A DNA stretch of 64,000 nt from an uncultured Xylophilus sp. (GCA_913776965.1 CAJYQL010000128.1:62001-126000); one strand, 5' to 3'. Shown: positions 53,375 to 63,096, counted from the stretch's first letter. The notes: generated by a model from the letters alone, not told the origin. Translations and numbers: made by a program.

Positions 53375-54340
53375 ATGCGATCTTTTTCCCGCGTGGTTCT
53401 CGCCGCGCTGTGCCTTGTCGGTGCAGTGCAGGCGCAGGACGCCTACCCATCCAAACCGATCAACCTGCTAGTTGGCTTCGCGCCGGGTGGCGGAACCGAT
53501 CTGATCGCCCGCCAGCTTGCTCCGCGCCTAGCCGAAGTGCTGCAGCAGCCCGTGGTGATCGAAAATCGAGCTGGTGCCAGCGGCACGATCGCGGCTGGCG
53601 CTGTCGCGAAGGCTAAGCCTGACGGCTACACCCTCCTCCTGGGTCACGTCAGCTCGAACGCCATGGTCCCCGCCATTACGCCGCGGCTGGCGAAATCCGC
53701 AGCCACGGATTTCTCGGCAATTACGCTGATCGGCAGCGTGCCGCAGGTGATCGTAGTACCGACCGCATTTCCTGCAAAAAATCTTCGCGAGTTCATCGCG
53801 TTGGCCAAGGATCGCAAGGGGGGTCTGAACTACGCGTCTTCGGGCAACGGAACACAGCAGCATTTCGCCGCCGAGATGTTCCAGCTCGCGACGGGCACAA
53901 CGATGACGCACGTACCCTACCGTGGCAGTGGCGCAGCGCTGGTCGATCTGGTGGCGGGTCAAGTAGATGTGAACTTTGACACCGTACCGACAGTGCTGCA
54001 GCAGATCCGCACCGGCAAGCTGCGAGCGCTTGCTGTAACGACCCGCACGCGAGTGCCGACTTTGCCCGAGGTACCGACGGTGATTGAAGCAGGCGTTCCC
54101 GACTACGAGATCGGCGCTTGGTACATGTTGATGGGGCCGGCGCAACTGCCAGAGCCTACGCGCGACATCTTGGCTGCAGCAATGAACAAGGTACTGCAGC
54201 TGCCCGATGTGCGCGAAAAGCTGGCTGCATTAAGCACGGATATCAGCGGCGGATCACCGGCCCAAGCTCAAGCGTATTTGAAGACTGAAATTGCACGATG
54301 GTCTCGGATCGCCGCTGAAAAAAAGATCCAAGCGGAGTAA
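53375..54340 (+). CDS. Bug/TctC family substrate-binding receptor
   Basis: A 321-residue periplasmic receptor. Signal peptide MRSFSRVVLAALCLVGAVQA, cleaved before QDAYPSKP. Family marks: INLLVGFAPGGGTDLIARQ, VIENRAGASGTIAAG, PDGYTLLLG and LNYASSGNGT. A strong GGAGGAG precedes the ATG. There is no TctA or TctB gene in this module, so it must use a permease encoded elsewhere, possibly the tctBA pair at 7-9 kb. Located between the racemase-fold gene and the DctP gene (4 bp before the latter). Confidence 0.92.
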   Translation: MRSFSRVVLAALCLVGAVQAQDAYPSKPINLLVGFAPGGGTDLIARQLAPRLAEVLQQPVVIENRAGASGTIAAGAVAKAKPDGYTLLLGHVSSNAMVPAITPRLAKSAATDFSAITLIGSVPQVIVVPTAFPAKNLREFIALAKDRKGGLNYASSGNGTQQHFAAEMFQLATGTTMTHVPYRGSGAALVDLVAGQVDVNFDTVPTVLQQIRTGKLRALAVTTRTRVPTLPEVPTVIEAGVPDYEIGAWYMLMGPAQLPEPTRDILAAAMNKVLQLPDVREKLAALSTDISGGSPAQAQAYLKTEIARWSRIAAEKKIQAE

Positions 54341-54344
54341 TGCA

Positions 54345-55409
54345 GTGAACTACGTCCCACTGAACGCTGCATTGTTTTTGCTGCTCTATCTCATGCTGGG
54401 CATTGGTGCAGCCTGGGCGCAGGCGCCTACGCCAATCGTATGGCGCATGGGCACCTCTTGGCCGACCTCCCTGCCACTCCTGCATGAGTCCGCGGTCGAC
54501 TTCGCTGAAACGGTCAAAGCCAGTTCCGGCGGACGGCTCGTAATCGAAGTAGTTGATCCTGCTCGACACGGTAAACCTGCCGGACTATTCCAAGCAGTGC
54601 GTGATGGCCAGTTCGACTTGGTGCACACGACGGCGCAGTATTACGCCGACGCAGTGCCTGCGATCGACTTTTTCACGGCGGTACCTTTTGGTCTGACAGC
54701 CATCGAGGGTCATGCTTGGCTCAACGAGGGAGGAGGCCAAGTCCTGTTCGAATCGCTACTCGCACCCTACGGAATCGTACCCCTGGCGGCGGGCGACACC
54801 GGCGTCCAGATGGGCGGATGGTTCGCGCGCGAATTGCGAAGTCCAGAAGATCTGCGTGGCGTTCGCATTCGCGTAGCCGGGTTTCCTGGCCGCGTGTTGG
54901 CACGTGCCGGCGCGGTGCCGGTGAACCTGCCGCTCGGACAGATTGCTGCAGCCTTCGCCGAAGGTCGCATCGATGCTGCTGACGTAGTAGGACCCGCAGT
55001 CGACGCGCAGTTGCCGCTGGCACAATACGCCCCCTATTACTACGCGCCCTGGCATGAGCCCGACGTAGTGCTGCACGTATTTCTGGACCAGAAGAAATTC
55101 ACTGCTTTGGCTCCGGATCTCCAGCAGATTGTGAGGCACTCCGCACAGGCCGCTGCACTGCGTTCAATCGCGCGGGCGCAAGACCGAAATGCAGTCGCCA
55201 TGCAAGGGCTTCAGGCTAAAGGCATTCGCATTAGGCCCCTCCCGCTGAAGATTCTTGATGCGTTGAAGAAAGCGACGACAGAGGAGTTAGAGCTCAGTCG
55301 TGCGCGGGATAGCGATGCCGCCCGTGTAATTGACAGTCTGGCTAACTATCGCGCTCGTATTGTTCAATACAGTCGGCAAGCGGACGGTCAGATGATGGAT
55401 GTACGCTGA
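54345..55409 (+). CDS. TRAP transporter substrate-binding protein DctP family, orphan
   Basis: A 354-residue periplasmic receptor of the TRAP family. Translation begins at GTG 54345 with GGAG upstream. Signal sequence LFLLLYLMLGIGAAWAQA is cleaved before PTPIVWRMGTSWP. The family region GVQMGGWFARELRSPEDLRG then VRIRVAGFPGRV contains the conserved Arg that holds the carboxylate. The dctQ and dctM permease genes are absent. Following a Bug receptor directly is unusual, since the two belong to different transporter classes. Ends the operon; the next 325 bp have no gene but hold repeat copy B. Confidence 0.88.
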   Translation: MNYVPLNAALFLLLYLMLGIGAAWAQAPTPIVWRMGTSWPTSLPLLHESAVDFAETVKASSGGRLVIEVVDPARHGKPAGLFQAVRDGQFDLVHTTAQYYADAVPAIDFFTAVPFGLTAIEGHAWLNEGGGQVLFESLLAPYGIVPLAAGDTGVQMGGWFARELRSPEDLRGVRIRVAGFPGRVLARAGAVPVNLPLGQIAAAFAEGRIDAADVVGPAVDAQLPLAQYAPYYYAPWHEPDVVLHVFLDQKKFTALAPDLQQIVRHSAQAAALRSIARAQDRNAVAMQGLQAKGIRIRPLPLKILDALKKATTEELELSRARDSDAARVIDSLANYRARIVQYSRQADGQMMDVR

Positions 55410-55573
55410 ACTAGGGCTCTCGGCTGGTGCGCAGTCTCGTTAAACAGACGGCAGCGCTCAGGCCCTCTGTTTATAAAACCCCCACTACGACGGAGGAGAT
55501 AATCTGCTATTGAGGCGGCTCAATTTCGTCGCGTTGCAAATGTCTCTTCCGCCTGCCATATTGAGTTAGCTCG

Positions 55574-55608
55574 ATTTATCATCCCCTCATTTTTTCCTTT
55601 GAGAGTCC
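55574..55608. repeat. Direct repeat copy B
   Basis: ATTTATCATCCCCTCATTTT continuing TTCCTTTGAGAGTCC. It matches copy A over ATTTATCATCCCCTC-R-TTTTTT with one difference, and again at the GAGAGTCC end. The left arm of the A hairpin is missing here. It lies at the junction between the two accessory modules. Confidence 0.6.
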
Positions 55609-55734
55609 GGCTGGGGGGTGTTTCCGCCTGTAGGAGCTGCAGACAACTTCGCTGCCTAAAGGTGGATCCATGTTTGCGGCACGCCTCGATCTCAGGCCGA
55701 GCGCCATCTTTCGACCTTGGGCTACCCTTGTCGA

Positions 55735-56634
55735 ATGAGACTCAGACATCTCGAGATCTTCCACGCGGTGATGCGCAGTGGCTCAGTCAGCGGCGCCGCC
55801 AATGTGCTGCACCTCTCCCAATCAGCAGCAAGCAAGGCTTTGGTGCAGGCTGAGCACGCGCTGGGCCTAAGCCTTTTCAAGCGCGCCCAGGGGAGACTCT
55901 TACCCACCAAAGAAGCGGAAAGGCTCTTTTCCGAAACCACGGTGCTGTTCGCTCATGCTGAGAGCGTGAAACGGGTGGCCCGTGACTTGAAGCGAGACCC
56001 TGCAGAACATCTGCGTATAGGTTGTCTGCCTAGCCTCGGCCTTGGACTCATTCCGCGCGCAGTCGCGACATTGCACGCTCGGCATCCAACGGTGTCCATC
56101 GATATTGCAACGGCAAACGGGGACGAGCTTGCTGATCAAGTGGTGGCTCAGGAACTAGATCTGGCGGTGTGTTTCGAGCCACCGCCCAAGCAGGGCATGG
56201 AAGCACTGTTCCTAGGTAGCGTCCGCACCGTGCATCTCAGTCGTGCAATGCCAGGCGGCTCGCTAGACACGCATCCTGTGCAACTGGAATCTCTCCCGGC
56301 GGAAGATTGGATCGGCATCGGGGGAAGTGATCCTCTCGCAGAGCGCATCCGTGACGTCTACGTATCGATGCAACTGCCTGAACCGACGCCCAAAGTTGAA
56401 ACGCGGACCTACTTCATTGCGGCGGCACTAGCCCGCGAAGGCGTGGGATATACCCTGGTAGATGAGATGACGGCAAGTGTCATTTCCCACGGAATGACCA
56501 TTAGGCAACTGGAACCAACTATCGAGGTGGGGGCCTTTGCAATCCATCGCGCGGGGGCGAGTCACTCGGCGGCTTTTCACAATTACGTCGACATGCTGCG
56601 TGCACAGTTTGCAAAAGGGCGGGAACACATCTGA
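55735..56634 (+). CDS. LysR family transcriptional regulator
   Basis: A 299-residue LysR-type regulator. Helix-turn-helix about residues 2-60 (LHLSQSAASKALVQAEHALG) and a PBP2 effector domain. The closest style is that of regulators of amino acid or opine catabolism (OccR/NocR type), which I base on the N-terminal MRLRHLEIFHAVMRSGSVSG. It is codirectional with, and 110 bp upstream of, the FAD oxidoreductase gene, so it probably activates the following catabolic operon. Confidence 0.9.
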   Translation: MRLRHLEIFHAVMRSGSVSGAANVLHLSQSAASKALVQAEHALGLSLFKRAQGRLLPTKEAERLFSETTVLFAHAESVKRVARDLKRDPAEHLRIGCLPSLGLGLIPRAVATLHARHPTVSIDIATANGDELADQVVAQELDLAVCFEPPPKQGMEALFLGSVRTVHLSRAMPGGSLDTHPVQLESLPAEDWIGIGGSDPLAERIRDVYVSMQLPEPTPKVETRTYFIAAALAREGVGYTLVDEMTASVISHGMTIRQLEPTIEVGAFAIHRAGASHSAAFHNYVDMLRAQFAKGREHI

Positions 56635-56744
56635 CCCGCCCCCCGGCAAGTATTCCAAAACGACTAGCGGACCCGCTTTTCTTCACTTCCTCTTCGAGCC
56701 TGCAGAAGTGACTATTCGGCCTCAAAACCGGATATCACCACTGC

Positions 56745-58115
56745 ATGCCACTCCAATCGCCTCCCTCAACCTCCGCTCTACAGCGTAGCAATGCCTATTG
56801 GGACGCAGGCCAGAAGACCACTTTGCTGTCGTGTGTCGGTCGGCATGTGACCGTCATTGGAGCAGGAATCGTCGGCCTGACCAGCGCAGCAGCGCTGGTG
56901 CGTGCAGGCTGGAAAGTCACTGTGATCGACGCTGGCCCTGGCGTCGCCAATGGGGCCAGTCGAGGCAATGGTTGCCAACTCAGCTACGGATACGTTGCAC
57001 CGCTGGCCCAGCCAAGCTTGTTGCCGGAGCTACCGCAGTTGCTATTTGCGGGAGATGCACCGTTGGCCCTACACCCACGCCTGGATATTGCGCAATGGCG
57101 GTGGATGACTTCCTTCCTCGCAGCCTGCCGCCGTTCCGTTGCACGGCGAGGCGCACTCGAACTTCTGGCACTCGGTCAACGCAGCCGCGAGCAGACGGAA
57201 CTTTGGATCGAAGGTAGCGACGCTGCAGCATTGGCGTTCGGCCGGCATGGCAAGTTGGTCCTCTTGCCAGACGCAGCAGCAATGGCAACTGCTCAACGCC
57301 AGGTTGACCTGCAAGCCGGCTGCGGACCGGAGCAACAAATGCTGTCAGAAATGCAGTGTCTGCAAATAGAGCCGTCTCTTGCAGCTTTTCGCGGACGGAT
57401 AGCAGGCGCCGTGTATACGCCTAGCGAATGTGTCGTCGACAGCCATGCATTGTGTATTGATTTGGAACAGCAGCTCGTCAAGCGCGGGGTGACTTTTAAA
57501 TACGAAACCGCAGTTGCTGGATTTGATCTGGATCGCAGGCGGATATCACGCATTCACACGGCTGCGGGTACGTTGCCAATTGACTGTCTTGTGTTGGCTA
57601 ATGGCGTCGGTAGCGCTCAACTCGGTCGAAATTTGGGAATTCGCATACCAGTTGAACCGATTAAGGGCTACAGCATTACCGTACCAGTGACCGACGTCGC
57701 GCGTGCACCAACAGTAAGCATTACCGATTCATCTCGCAAAATCGTTTATGCACGAGTGGGCTCCAAACTTCGCGTCGCGGGAATGGCGGAATTAGGAACA
57801 TACGATCTACGCATAAATCCTGCGCGAGTTGATCAACTCATCAATGCCACACGCCATGCATTTGGCGACTCAGTGAATGTAGGGCTTGCTGAAGCGTGGG
57901 TCGGTCTACGACCGGCTACACCTGATTCGGTGCCACTGATAGGGCGCTCTCCGGAATACGACAACCTTTATTTGAACGTTGGCCAGGGAGCTCTAGGTCT
58001 GACGTTGGCCTTTGGATCCGCAGATCGACTGGCCCTCGCAATGACTTCGCTGGATACCTCATACGATAAATCAAGAACCGTAGTGAGTGCATTTTCTATT
58101 CCAAAAAAACTATGA
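56745..58115 (+). CDS. FAD-dependent oxidoreductase, D-amino-acid dehydrogenase (DadA)-like
   Basis: A 456-residue DAO-family flavoprotein. FAD-binding VTVIGAGIVGLTSAAAL is at about residues 35-51, followed by the beta2 end VTVIDAGPG and the NGASRGNGCQLSYGYVAP motif typical of DadA. The C-terminal part keeps GLRPATPDSVPLIGR and the glycine-rich GQGALGLTLAFGSA. It would oxidise the C-N bond of a D-amino acid or secondary amine and pass electrons to the respiratory chain. The first 30 residues are non-homologous, so the true start may be inside. Its last codon overlaps the next ATG (ATGA). Confidence 0.9.
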   Translation: MPLQSPPSTSALQRSNAYWDAGQKTTLLSCVGRHVTVIGAGIVGLTSAAALVRAGWKVTVIDAGPGVANGASRGNGCQLSYGYVAPLAQPSLLPELPQLLFAGDAPLALHPRLDIAQWRWMTSFLAACRRSVARRGALELLALGQRSREQTELWIEGSDAAALAFGRHGKLVLLPDAAAMATAQRQVDLQAGCGPEQQMLSEMQCLQIEPSLAAFRGRIAGAVYTPSECVVDSHALCIDLEQQLVKRGVTFKYETAVAGFDLDRRRISRIHTAAGTLPIDCLVLANGVGSAQLGRNLGIRIPVEPIKGYSITVPVTDVARAPTVSITDSSRKIVYARVGSKLRVAGMAELGTYDLRINPARVDQLINATRHAFGDSVNVGLAEAWVGLRPATPDSVPLIGRSPEYDNLYLNVGQGALGLTLAFGSADRLALAMTSLDTSYDKSRTVVSAFSIPKKL

Positions 58116-59031
58116 ACGATATTTTTATCCCTGACGCAGACGTGGCTCGGGCGATCACGATGGATGACGCCGTCAACGTAATGCATGCGGCCTTTACAGA
58201 CCTGGGACGGGGCTCCTCCCAGTTGCAAGAGCGCGTGCGCATCTTCGCGGACAACACCTCACTTTCAATGATGGGCGCGATCTACGGCGCTGAACAGGTA
58301 ATGGGTGCCAAGATCTATCCCACCGTTGCCGGACAGTTCGACTTCGTTATTCCGCTGTTCTCGACAGTGACCGGCAAACTCGTGCGCATAGTGCAGGGTA
58401 ATCAACTCACCCGCCTACGTACTGCGGCCGTAACTCGGCTAGTAGCAAACATTTCTGTGCGGGCATCTAGTGTTCCGGTCGCGATTTTCGGCAGCGGCAT
58501 TCAAGCACGCGCACATGCCGAGGCTTTCTGCTTGGGAGGATTCGCCTCGGAAATTTTGGTATGCGCACAAGTCGACGGTGAGGATTTCGTTTCCGACATT
58601 CGACGGCGGTATGGTATTGCAAGCCGAACCGTTGAAGCAAAACTGCCGCATCTGAGGCACGTGTAGTTATTACAGCCACTCGAGCGAGCGAGCCACTGTT
58701 TGATGGCGCATGGCTGCAGCCCAACACTTTGGTGGCAGCCATTGGTTCGTCTAAGCCTACCACCCGAGAAATTGACGACACCACGCTGGAACGCGCTGCT
58801 CGTGTATTAGTGGAATCAGCAGATCAGGCCATGCGAGAGGCCGGAGACCTGGTACTTTCACGAGACCATTCAAGTCTGAAATCGAAAATACTAGAAATTG
58901 GCCATCTGATTAATTCTCAATCGTCCGCCGAGAAGGAATTGGAGGGGATAACCGTTTTCAAGTCTGTAGGCGTAGGCATCGCTGATGTTGCCTTGGCTGA
59001 AAAAGTACACAAGCATATGCCATTAATTTAA
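58112..59031 (+). pseudogene. Ornithine cyclodeaminase/mu-crystallin family gene, single-base frameshift
   Basis: Frame 1 (58112-58666) holds the N-terminal two thirds: IPDADVARAITMDDAV, MGAKIYP, GNQLTRLRTAA and the NAD motif IFGSGIQARAHAEAF. It then breaks at the A run 58639-58642. In another frame the protein resumes at once with TAASEARVVITATRASEP and GAWLQPNTLVAAIGSSKP and runs to 59031. Adding one A would restore about 306 residues, the normal family length. The family includes ornithine cyclodeaminase, opine- and imino-acid reductases. The frameshift could be a sequencing error, a real mutation or slippage at the A run. Confidence 0.85.
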
Positions 59032-59067
59032 GCATCGAAGCTTTAATATACATCTATCAAAAAATCT

Positions 59068-60594
59068 ATGGAATCAAAGATTAGCCGCCGTCTCAAGCAA
59101 CCGCTTGCCCAAGAGATTATTCAAAATATTCCACTTCCGCGTCTGACCAGGGAGTTTCACGGAAATTTTGAAATGCTAACGCAGATCAATTTGGCGCACC
59201 TGCTTATGCTTGAGGAGCAAGGTGTACTTGATCATGACATTTGCAAGAAGCTTGCGAAGGCTTTAACGCAAATGCATGCTGAAGGGCCGGAAGCGGTTGA
59301 ACTTGATCCAGCAAGGGAAGAGGCCTATTTCAACTACGAGGCTCACCTTATAAGTCTTGTCGGACCTGATATCGGTGGACGGCTGCACACGGGTCGTAGT
59401 CGCAATGACATGGGAGCCACTGTCGATCGGATACGAGCGCGCGACTATGAAATTCGAATTACCCAAGCATTAAAAAATGTCGTTGCTCTTGCAATTTCGA
59501 AAGCTGAGGAATTCAGTGATGCAGTCATGCCTGGCTACACACATATGCAGGCGGCGCAACCTATTACGCTAGGATATTATTTCTCTGCACTGGCTGATGC
59601 GTGGACACGCGATATTGGCCGTCTACTCAATGCGCTTGAAACAACTGACGCGTCACCCCTAGGCGCCTGTGCGCTTGCAGGCACCTCATTCTCGATTGAT
59701 CGTTTTTCTACGAGCGCTTTGCTGGGGTTCAGCCAGCCAGTCGCAAGTGCGTTAGATTCGGTCGCATCGCGCGATTTCGTGCTGGAACTCAACGGCGCTT
59801 TGACTATCATGATGGTTACTTGCAGCCGAATGGCACAAGACTTTTATATCTGGTCAACACCTGAATTTGGCTATCTGGCTTTTCCAGATAGTGTTTCGAC
59901 CACCTCAAGCATCATGCCGCAAAAAAAGAACCCAATGGTTCTTGAGTATTTGCGTGGAAAATCAGCGAACTTCATCGGCAACTCAGCATCTGCTTTGAGT
60001 GTTGTCAAATCGACTGCATTTTCCCATGCCGGAGACAGCAGTCGAGAAGGAAGTCGAATCTGCTGGGAGAGTTGCGAGGAAGCCTTGCGCTGCCTACAGT
60101 TGGTTGAGCTGCTAATAAGGAATGTGGAACTACAGCGCGCGAGAATGGTTGCACGCGCTGCAGAAGATTTTTCAGCGGTCACAGATCTCGCTGATCTGCT
60201 GGTCAGGGATGCCGACATCTCTTTTCGTGACGCACATCATATTATTGGAGCCGTCGTCCGCGATGCGATGGATAAAGGGATTACTTCTAAAGGCATCACC
60301 GCCGCGATGATATCTAGCGCTGCTGAGGCCCAGATTGAGCGACCCGTACTACTGAGAGAGCAAGCTGTCAGCGAATGCCTTGATCCGGTCAGAAATGTGA
60401 ATGCACGCAACTCTTATGGCGCACCTGCTCCCCAGTTGGTTCGTGAGCGTGCCGTTCATCAAAGAAGACATCTTGAAGAAAAAGCAAGTGTTTTAGAAGC
60501 GGCAGTGAACCGTATTCAGCTAGCGCGGTTGGAGCTATTCAACCGAGCCAATTCTCTAGCGGCAGATGCTGTCAGCGATTCTGCTTCATTTTGA
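59068..60594 (+). CDS. Argininosuccinate lyase family enzyme (C-N lyase)
   Basis: A 508-residue member of the fumarase/aspartase superfamily, ArgH branch. HTGRSRND is at 107-114, the THMQAAQP region with H159, and the signature SSIMPQKKNP at 280-289 with the catalytic Ser near 281. Compared with ordinary ArgH (about 460 residues) it has a longer C-terminus. It would release fumarate from an N-succinyl compound. Context (LysR, FAD dehydrogenase, cyclodeaminase family, Bug, porin) argues for catabolism, as with EDDS or iminodisuccinate lyases, rather than arginine synthesis. The gene is strikingly AT-rich against the window. Confidence 0.88.
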   Translation: MESKISRRLKQPLAQEIIQNIPLPRLTREFHGNFEMLTQINLAHLLMLEEQGVLDHDICKKLAKALTQMHAEGPEAVELDPAREEAYFNYEAHLISLVGPDIGGRLHTGRSRNDMGATVDRIRARDYEIRITQALKNVVALAISKAEEFSDAVMPGYTHMQAAQPITLGYYFSALADAWTRDIGRLLNALETTDASPLGACALAGTSFSIDRFSTSALLGFSQPVASALDSVASRDFVLELNGALTIMMVTCSRMAQDFYIWSTPEFGYLAFPDSVSTTSSIMPQKKNPMVLEYLRGKSANFIGNSASALSVVKSTAFSHAGDSSREGSRICWESCEEALRCLQLVELLIRNVELQRARMVARAAEDFSAVTDLADLLVRDADISFRDAHHIIGAVVRDAMDKGITSKGITAAMISSAAEAQIERPVLLREQAVSECLDPVRNVNARNSYGAPAPQLVRERAVHQRRHLEEKASVLEAAVNRIQLARLELFNRANSLAADAVSDSASF

Positions 60595-60636
60595 GATTCT
60601 CGTCCTTCCCTTAACCTGCAAAAGGAGCTAAGCGCT

Positions 60637-61641
60637 ATGTTTCAGAAAATCACCCTACGACGCGGATTTTCTCCATTCCGCATCGTTCGATATTTCACGT
60701 TCGCAGCTACCGTCATGACACTCTGTGCGGGTGCGCAAGCTGCTTGGCCCGAGCGTCCGATCCGCTGGATAGTGCCGGCGGCGGCTTCGGGCGGATCCGA
60801 CGCCGCAGCACGAGTTATCGCTGATCAATTGAGCCGTAGGCTCGGTCAGCCGATCGTGATCGACAACAAGCCAGGCGCAAGTGGTGCTATCGGTCTGGAT
60901 GCGATCGCGAAATCGGCGCCTGATGGCTACACCATTGGCACTGCAAATATCACCAACTTTGTGCTGAATCGACAGCTTCGGTCTAGCCTACCCTTTAATC
61001 CTGACCGCGATTTTCTACCCATTGCGAAGTTGACAAACCAGCCTAACGTTCTAGTAATCAACAACAGCGTACCTGCTAAAAATCTGAAGGATTTTATTGC
61101 GCTGATCAAGAGCAAGCCCGGCGAGCTCTTCTATGGGTCTTCCGGTTCAGGTTCTAGCATGCATGTGGCCGCAGTTTCCCTGAGCCAAGCGAGCGGCCTA
61201 AACATGGTGCACATTCCTTATAAGAGTTCACCTGCTGCCAATACCGATCTGATGGGAGGAAGTATTCAAGTCATGATCGACAACCTCAGCACGCTTGCAC
61301 CCAGTATCCGTGCCGGGAAAGTGCGAGCCCTTGCAGTAACTGCCCCAAAACGATCTACTGTGTTGCCTGACGTCCCAACGATGGCCGAAGCTGGTGGTCC
61401 AGATATCCAAATGCTAGCTTGGGGCGGCGTTGTAGCACCCGCGGGTGTTCCGCAACCCATCGTCAAGAAGTTGAGCGATGAAATCATCGCAGTTCTTGCA
61501 ATGCCGGATGTTCGGGCAAAACTCACTGAAATGGGATACGAAATCGACCCGCAGGGACCTGCTGCTTTTGGAGAGCTGATTGTTCGTGAAAACGTGCGCT
61601 GGGGTCAAGTTATCAGGAAAGGCAATATTAAGCCTGATTGA
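60637..61641 (+). CDS. Bug/TctC family substrate-binding receptor
   Basis: A 334-residue periplasmic receptor. The N-terminal signal is long (basic MFQKITLRRGFSPFRIVR, then hydrophobic YFTFAATVMTLCAGAQA). Family marks: PIRWIVPAAASGGSDAAARV, VIDNKPGASGAIGLD, PDGYTIG and LFYGSSGSGSSMH. AAGGAG precedes the ATG. It follows the lyase gene by 42 bp, so it likely delivers the lyase pathway's substrate. No Tct permease gene is nearby. Confidence 0.92.
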   Translation: MFQKITLRRGFSPFRIVRYFTFAATVMTLCAGAQAAWPERPIRWIVPAAASGGSDAAARVIADQLSRRLGQPIVIDNKPGASGAIGLDAIAKSAPDGYTIGTANITNFVLNRQLRSSLPFNPDRDFLPIAKLTNQPNVLVINNSVPAKNLKDFIALIKSKPGELFYGSSGSGSSMHVAAVSLSQASGLNMVHIPYKSSPAANTDLMGGSIQVMIDNLSTLAPSIRAGKVRALAVTAPKRSTVLPDVPTMAEAGGPDIQMLAWGGVVAPAGVPQPIVKKLSDEIIAVLAMPDVRAKLTEMGYEIDPQGPAAFGELIVRENVRWGQVIRKGNIKPD

Positions 61642-61735
61642 TTCAGACAGCTCCCATTCAGAGTAAGTTCCTCGTCTAGTCGCATCGAATCCTCGCGACC
61701 GCTGCTTCGCCATCAAACAATCAACCTGATCCACT

Positions 61736-61751
61736 TGTGTTTATATTCACA
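61736..61751. promoter_or_regulatory. CRP/FNR-like dyad upstream of the porin gene
   Basis: TGTGT-TTATAT-TCACA matches the CRP consensus TGTGA-N6-TCACA except for one base. It lies 79 bp before the porin ATG, a usual activator position. TTTATA inside it and TTGATAATA downstream could also be promoter parts. Confidence 0.42.
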
Positions 61752-61829
61752 CGGGATTAGGCGTTTGATAATAAAACGCAATTCGCCCGGTCGCTTTTGA
61801 CTGCTGGCCCCTAATCATAGGATAATATT

Positions 61830-62972
61830 ATGGCTTTGCGCTATGGTACGTTTGTCGCGTCAGTATTAGCCGCTGCATCTAGCACGGCATCATTTGCTCA
61901 ATCATCTGTAACCCTTTTTGGTGTTGTTGACGCGGGCATTGCCCGTATGAGTGCCTCAGGCGCGGGACATTCGGCCGGCTTGGTATCTGGTGGTAGCTCG
62001 AGCTCCCGACTTGGTTTCCGGGGCACCGAGGATCTTGGAGGTGGTCTGTCAGCAGGGTTTTGGCTCGAAGGTGCGCTCAATAATGACGTTGGTGCTGGCG
62101 CGAGCCAGACGACTGGTTTGGACTTTGCCAGGCGCAGCACCGTCAGTCTGAGCAATACGTTTGGTGAATTGCGGATGGGGCGTGATTACACACCTATTTA
62201 CGTGAATATGATTGCGTACGATACATGGGGACAGCGCGGAGTCGGAACGATTGAGACTACTGGAACTTCCCGTGCAGGAGTTGGCAGTTATGCCAGAACC
62301 AGCAATGGCGTGACCTATTTTCTTCCAAAGCGGTTGGGTGGCTTCTCAGGAAGTATTCAGTATGCGTTCGGTGAGCAGTTGTCGACCAAGCAAGCTGTAG
62401 CTAATCCAGCGGGCATCTCCACATCCGCAGGCAATGCATCTACTGATAAAACTGGAGACGTTTTCGGTATTTCGGCTGGCTTCGCCAATGGACCATTTGC
62501 GATCGGTGTTGCATACACTGCTTTCATCGATGCGGTCCGCACATCGGGCGCGTCTTCTTACGCGGCAGATTACAAGGTGGCTAACATCGGAGCCAGCTAC
62601 GATTTCGGGTTCGTGCGAACTAAGGCGTTTTATCAGTCGGAATGCATCAACGGTCGCGGTCCGATAGCCGAAGTAAAATCTGATACGTGGGCCTTGGGTG
62701 GAGCAGTGCCGCTCGGTTCTGCAGGAGAAATCAAGTCGCAGATCGCGCGATTTAGCCAGAACGCCTCGGCGAACGATCATGTTAAATTGAGCATTGGATA
62801 TACTTATCCGCTCTCTAAGCGAACTGCCCTTTATGCCGATGTTGCACGCTTGAAAAATAAGGGCGCAGGAACGGTTGCTATAAATAACTTGGGCGGATCT
62901 ATTGCATCTCCCTCGCCTACGCCAGGCGGCAGCTCCACGGGCTATGTCGTTGGCATGAGACATTCGTTCTAA
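61830..62972 (+). CDS. Gram-negative porin (OmpC-like, betaproteobacterial type)
   Basis: A 380-residue outer-membrane porin. The signal peptide ends at SFAQSSVTLFGVVDAG, whose start SVTLFG-VDAG is the family hallmark. Beta-strand pattern follows throughout, with SRLGFRGTEDLGGGLSAGFW and FGELRMGRDYTP. It ends in VVGMRHSF with terminal Phe needed for outer-membrane assembly. It is the last gene of the accessory catabolic module and would let the substrate into the periplasm. A terminator follows. Confidence 0.94.
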   Translation: MALRYGTFVASVLAAASSTASFAQSSVTLFGVVDAGIARMSASGAGHSAGLVSGGSSSSRLGFRGTEDLGGGLSAGFWLEGALNNDVGAGASQTTGLDFARRSTVSLSNTFGELRMGRDYTPIYVNMIAYDTWGQRGVGTIETTGTSRAGVGSYARTSNGVTYFLPKRLGGFSGSIQYAFGEQLSTKQAVANPAGISTSAGNASTDKTGDVFGISAGFANGPFAIGVAYTAFIDAVRTSGASSYAADYKVANIGASYDFGFVRTKAFYQSECINGRGPIAEVKSDTWALGGAVPLGSAGEIKSQIARFSQNASANDHVKLSIGYTYPLSKRTALYADVARLKNKGAGTVAINNLGGSIASPSPTPGGSSTGYVVGMRHSF

Positions 62973-62998
62973 TACTGCCGCTTGCTTCTCCAAGGATT

Positions 62999-63031
62999 GG
63001 CCAGTGAGCGTTAGGGCTCACTGGCTTTTTT
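62999..63031 (+). terminator. Terminator of the porin gene
   Basis: GCCAGTGAGC pairs with GCTCACTGGC around a 6-base loop and is followed by a run of seven Ts. It starts 27 bp past the porin stop. Confidence 0.93.
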
Positions 63032-63096
63032 TCTTTCATTAAAATTTCCAGTTTGTTTTTTCCAACTCAATCACAACCCTAATTTCGTGTGAGATG

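Noticed and set aside
59068..60594. Assigning the lyase as biosynthetic argH
   Set aside because: Motifs fit the superfamily, but the extended C-terminus, AT-rich transferred context and neighbours point to catabolism; the symbol was therefore withheld.
62346..62993. 215-codon minus-strand frame opposite the porin gene
   Set aside because: Shadow of the porin coding sequence; the plus strand has a full signal peptide, barrel pattern and terminal Phe.
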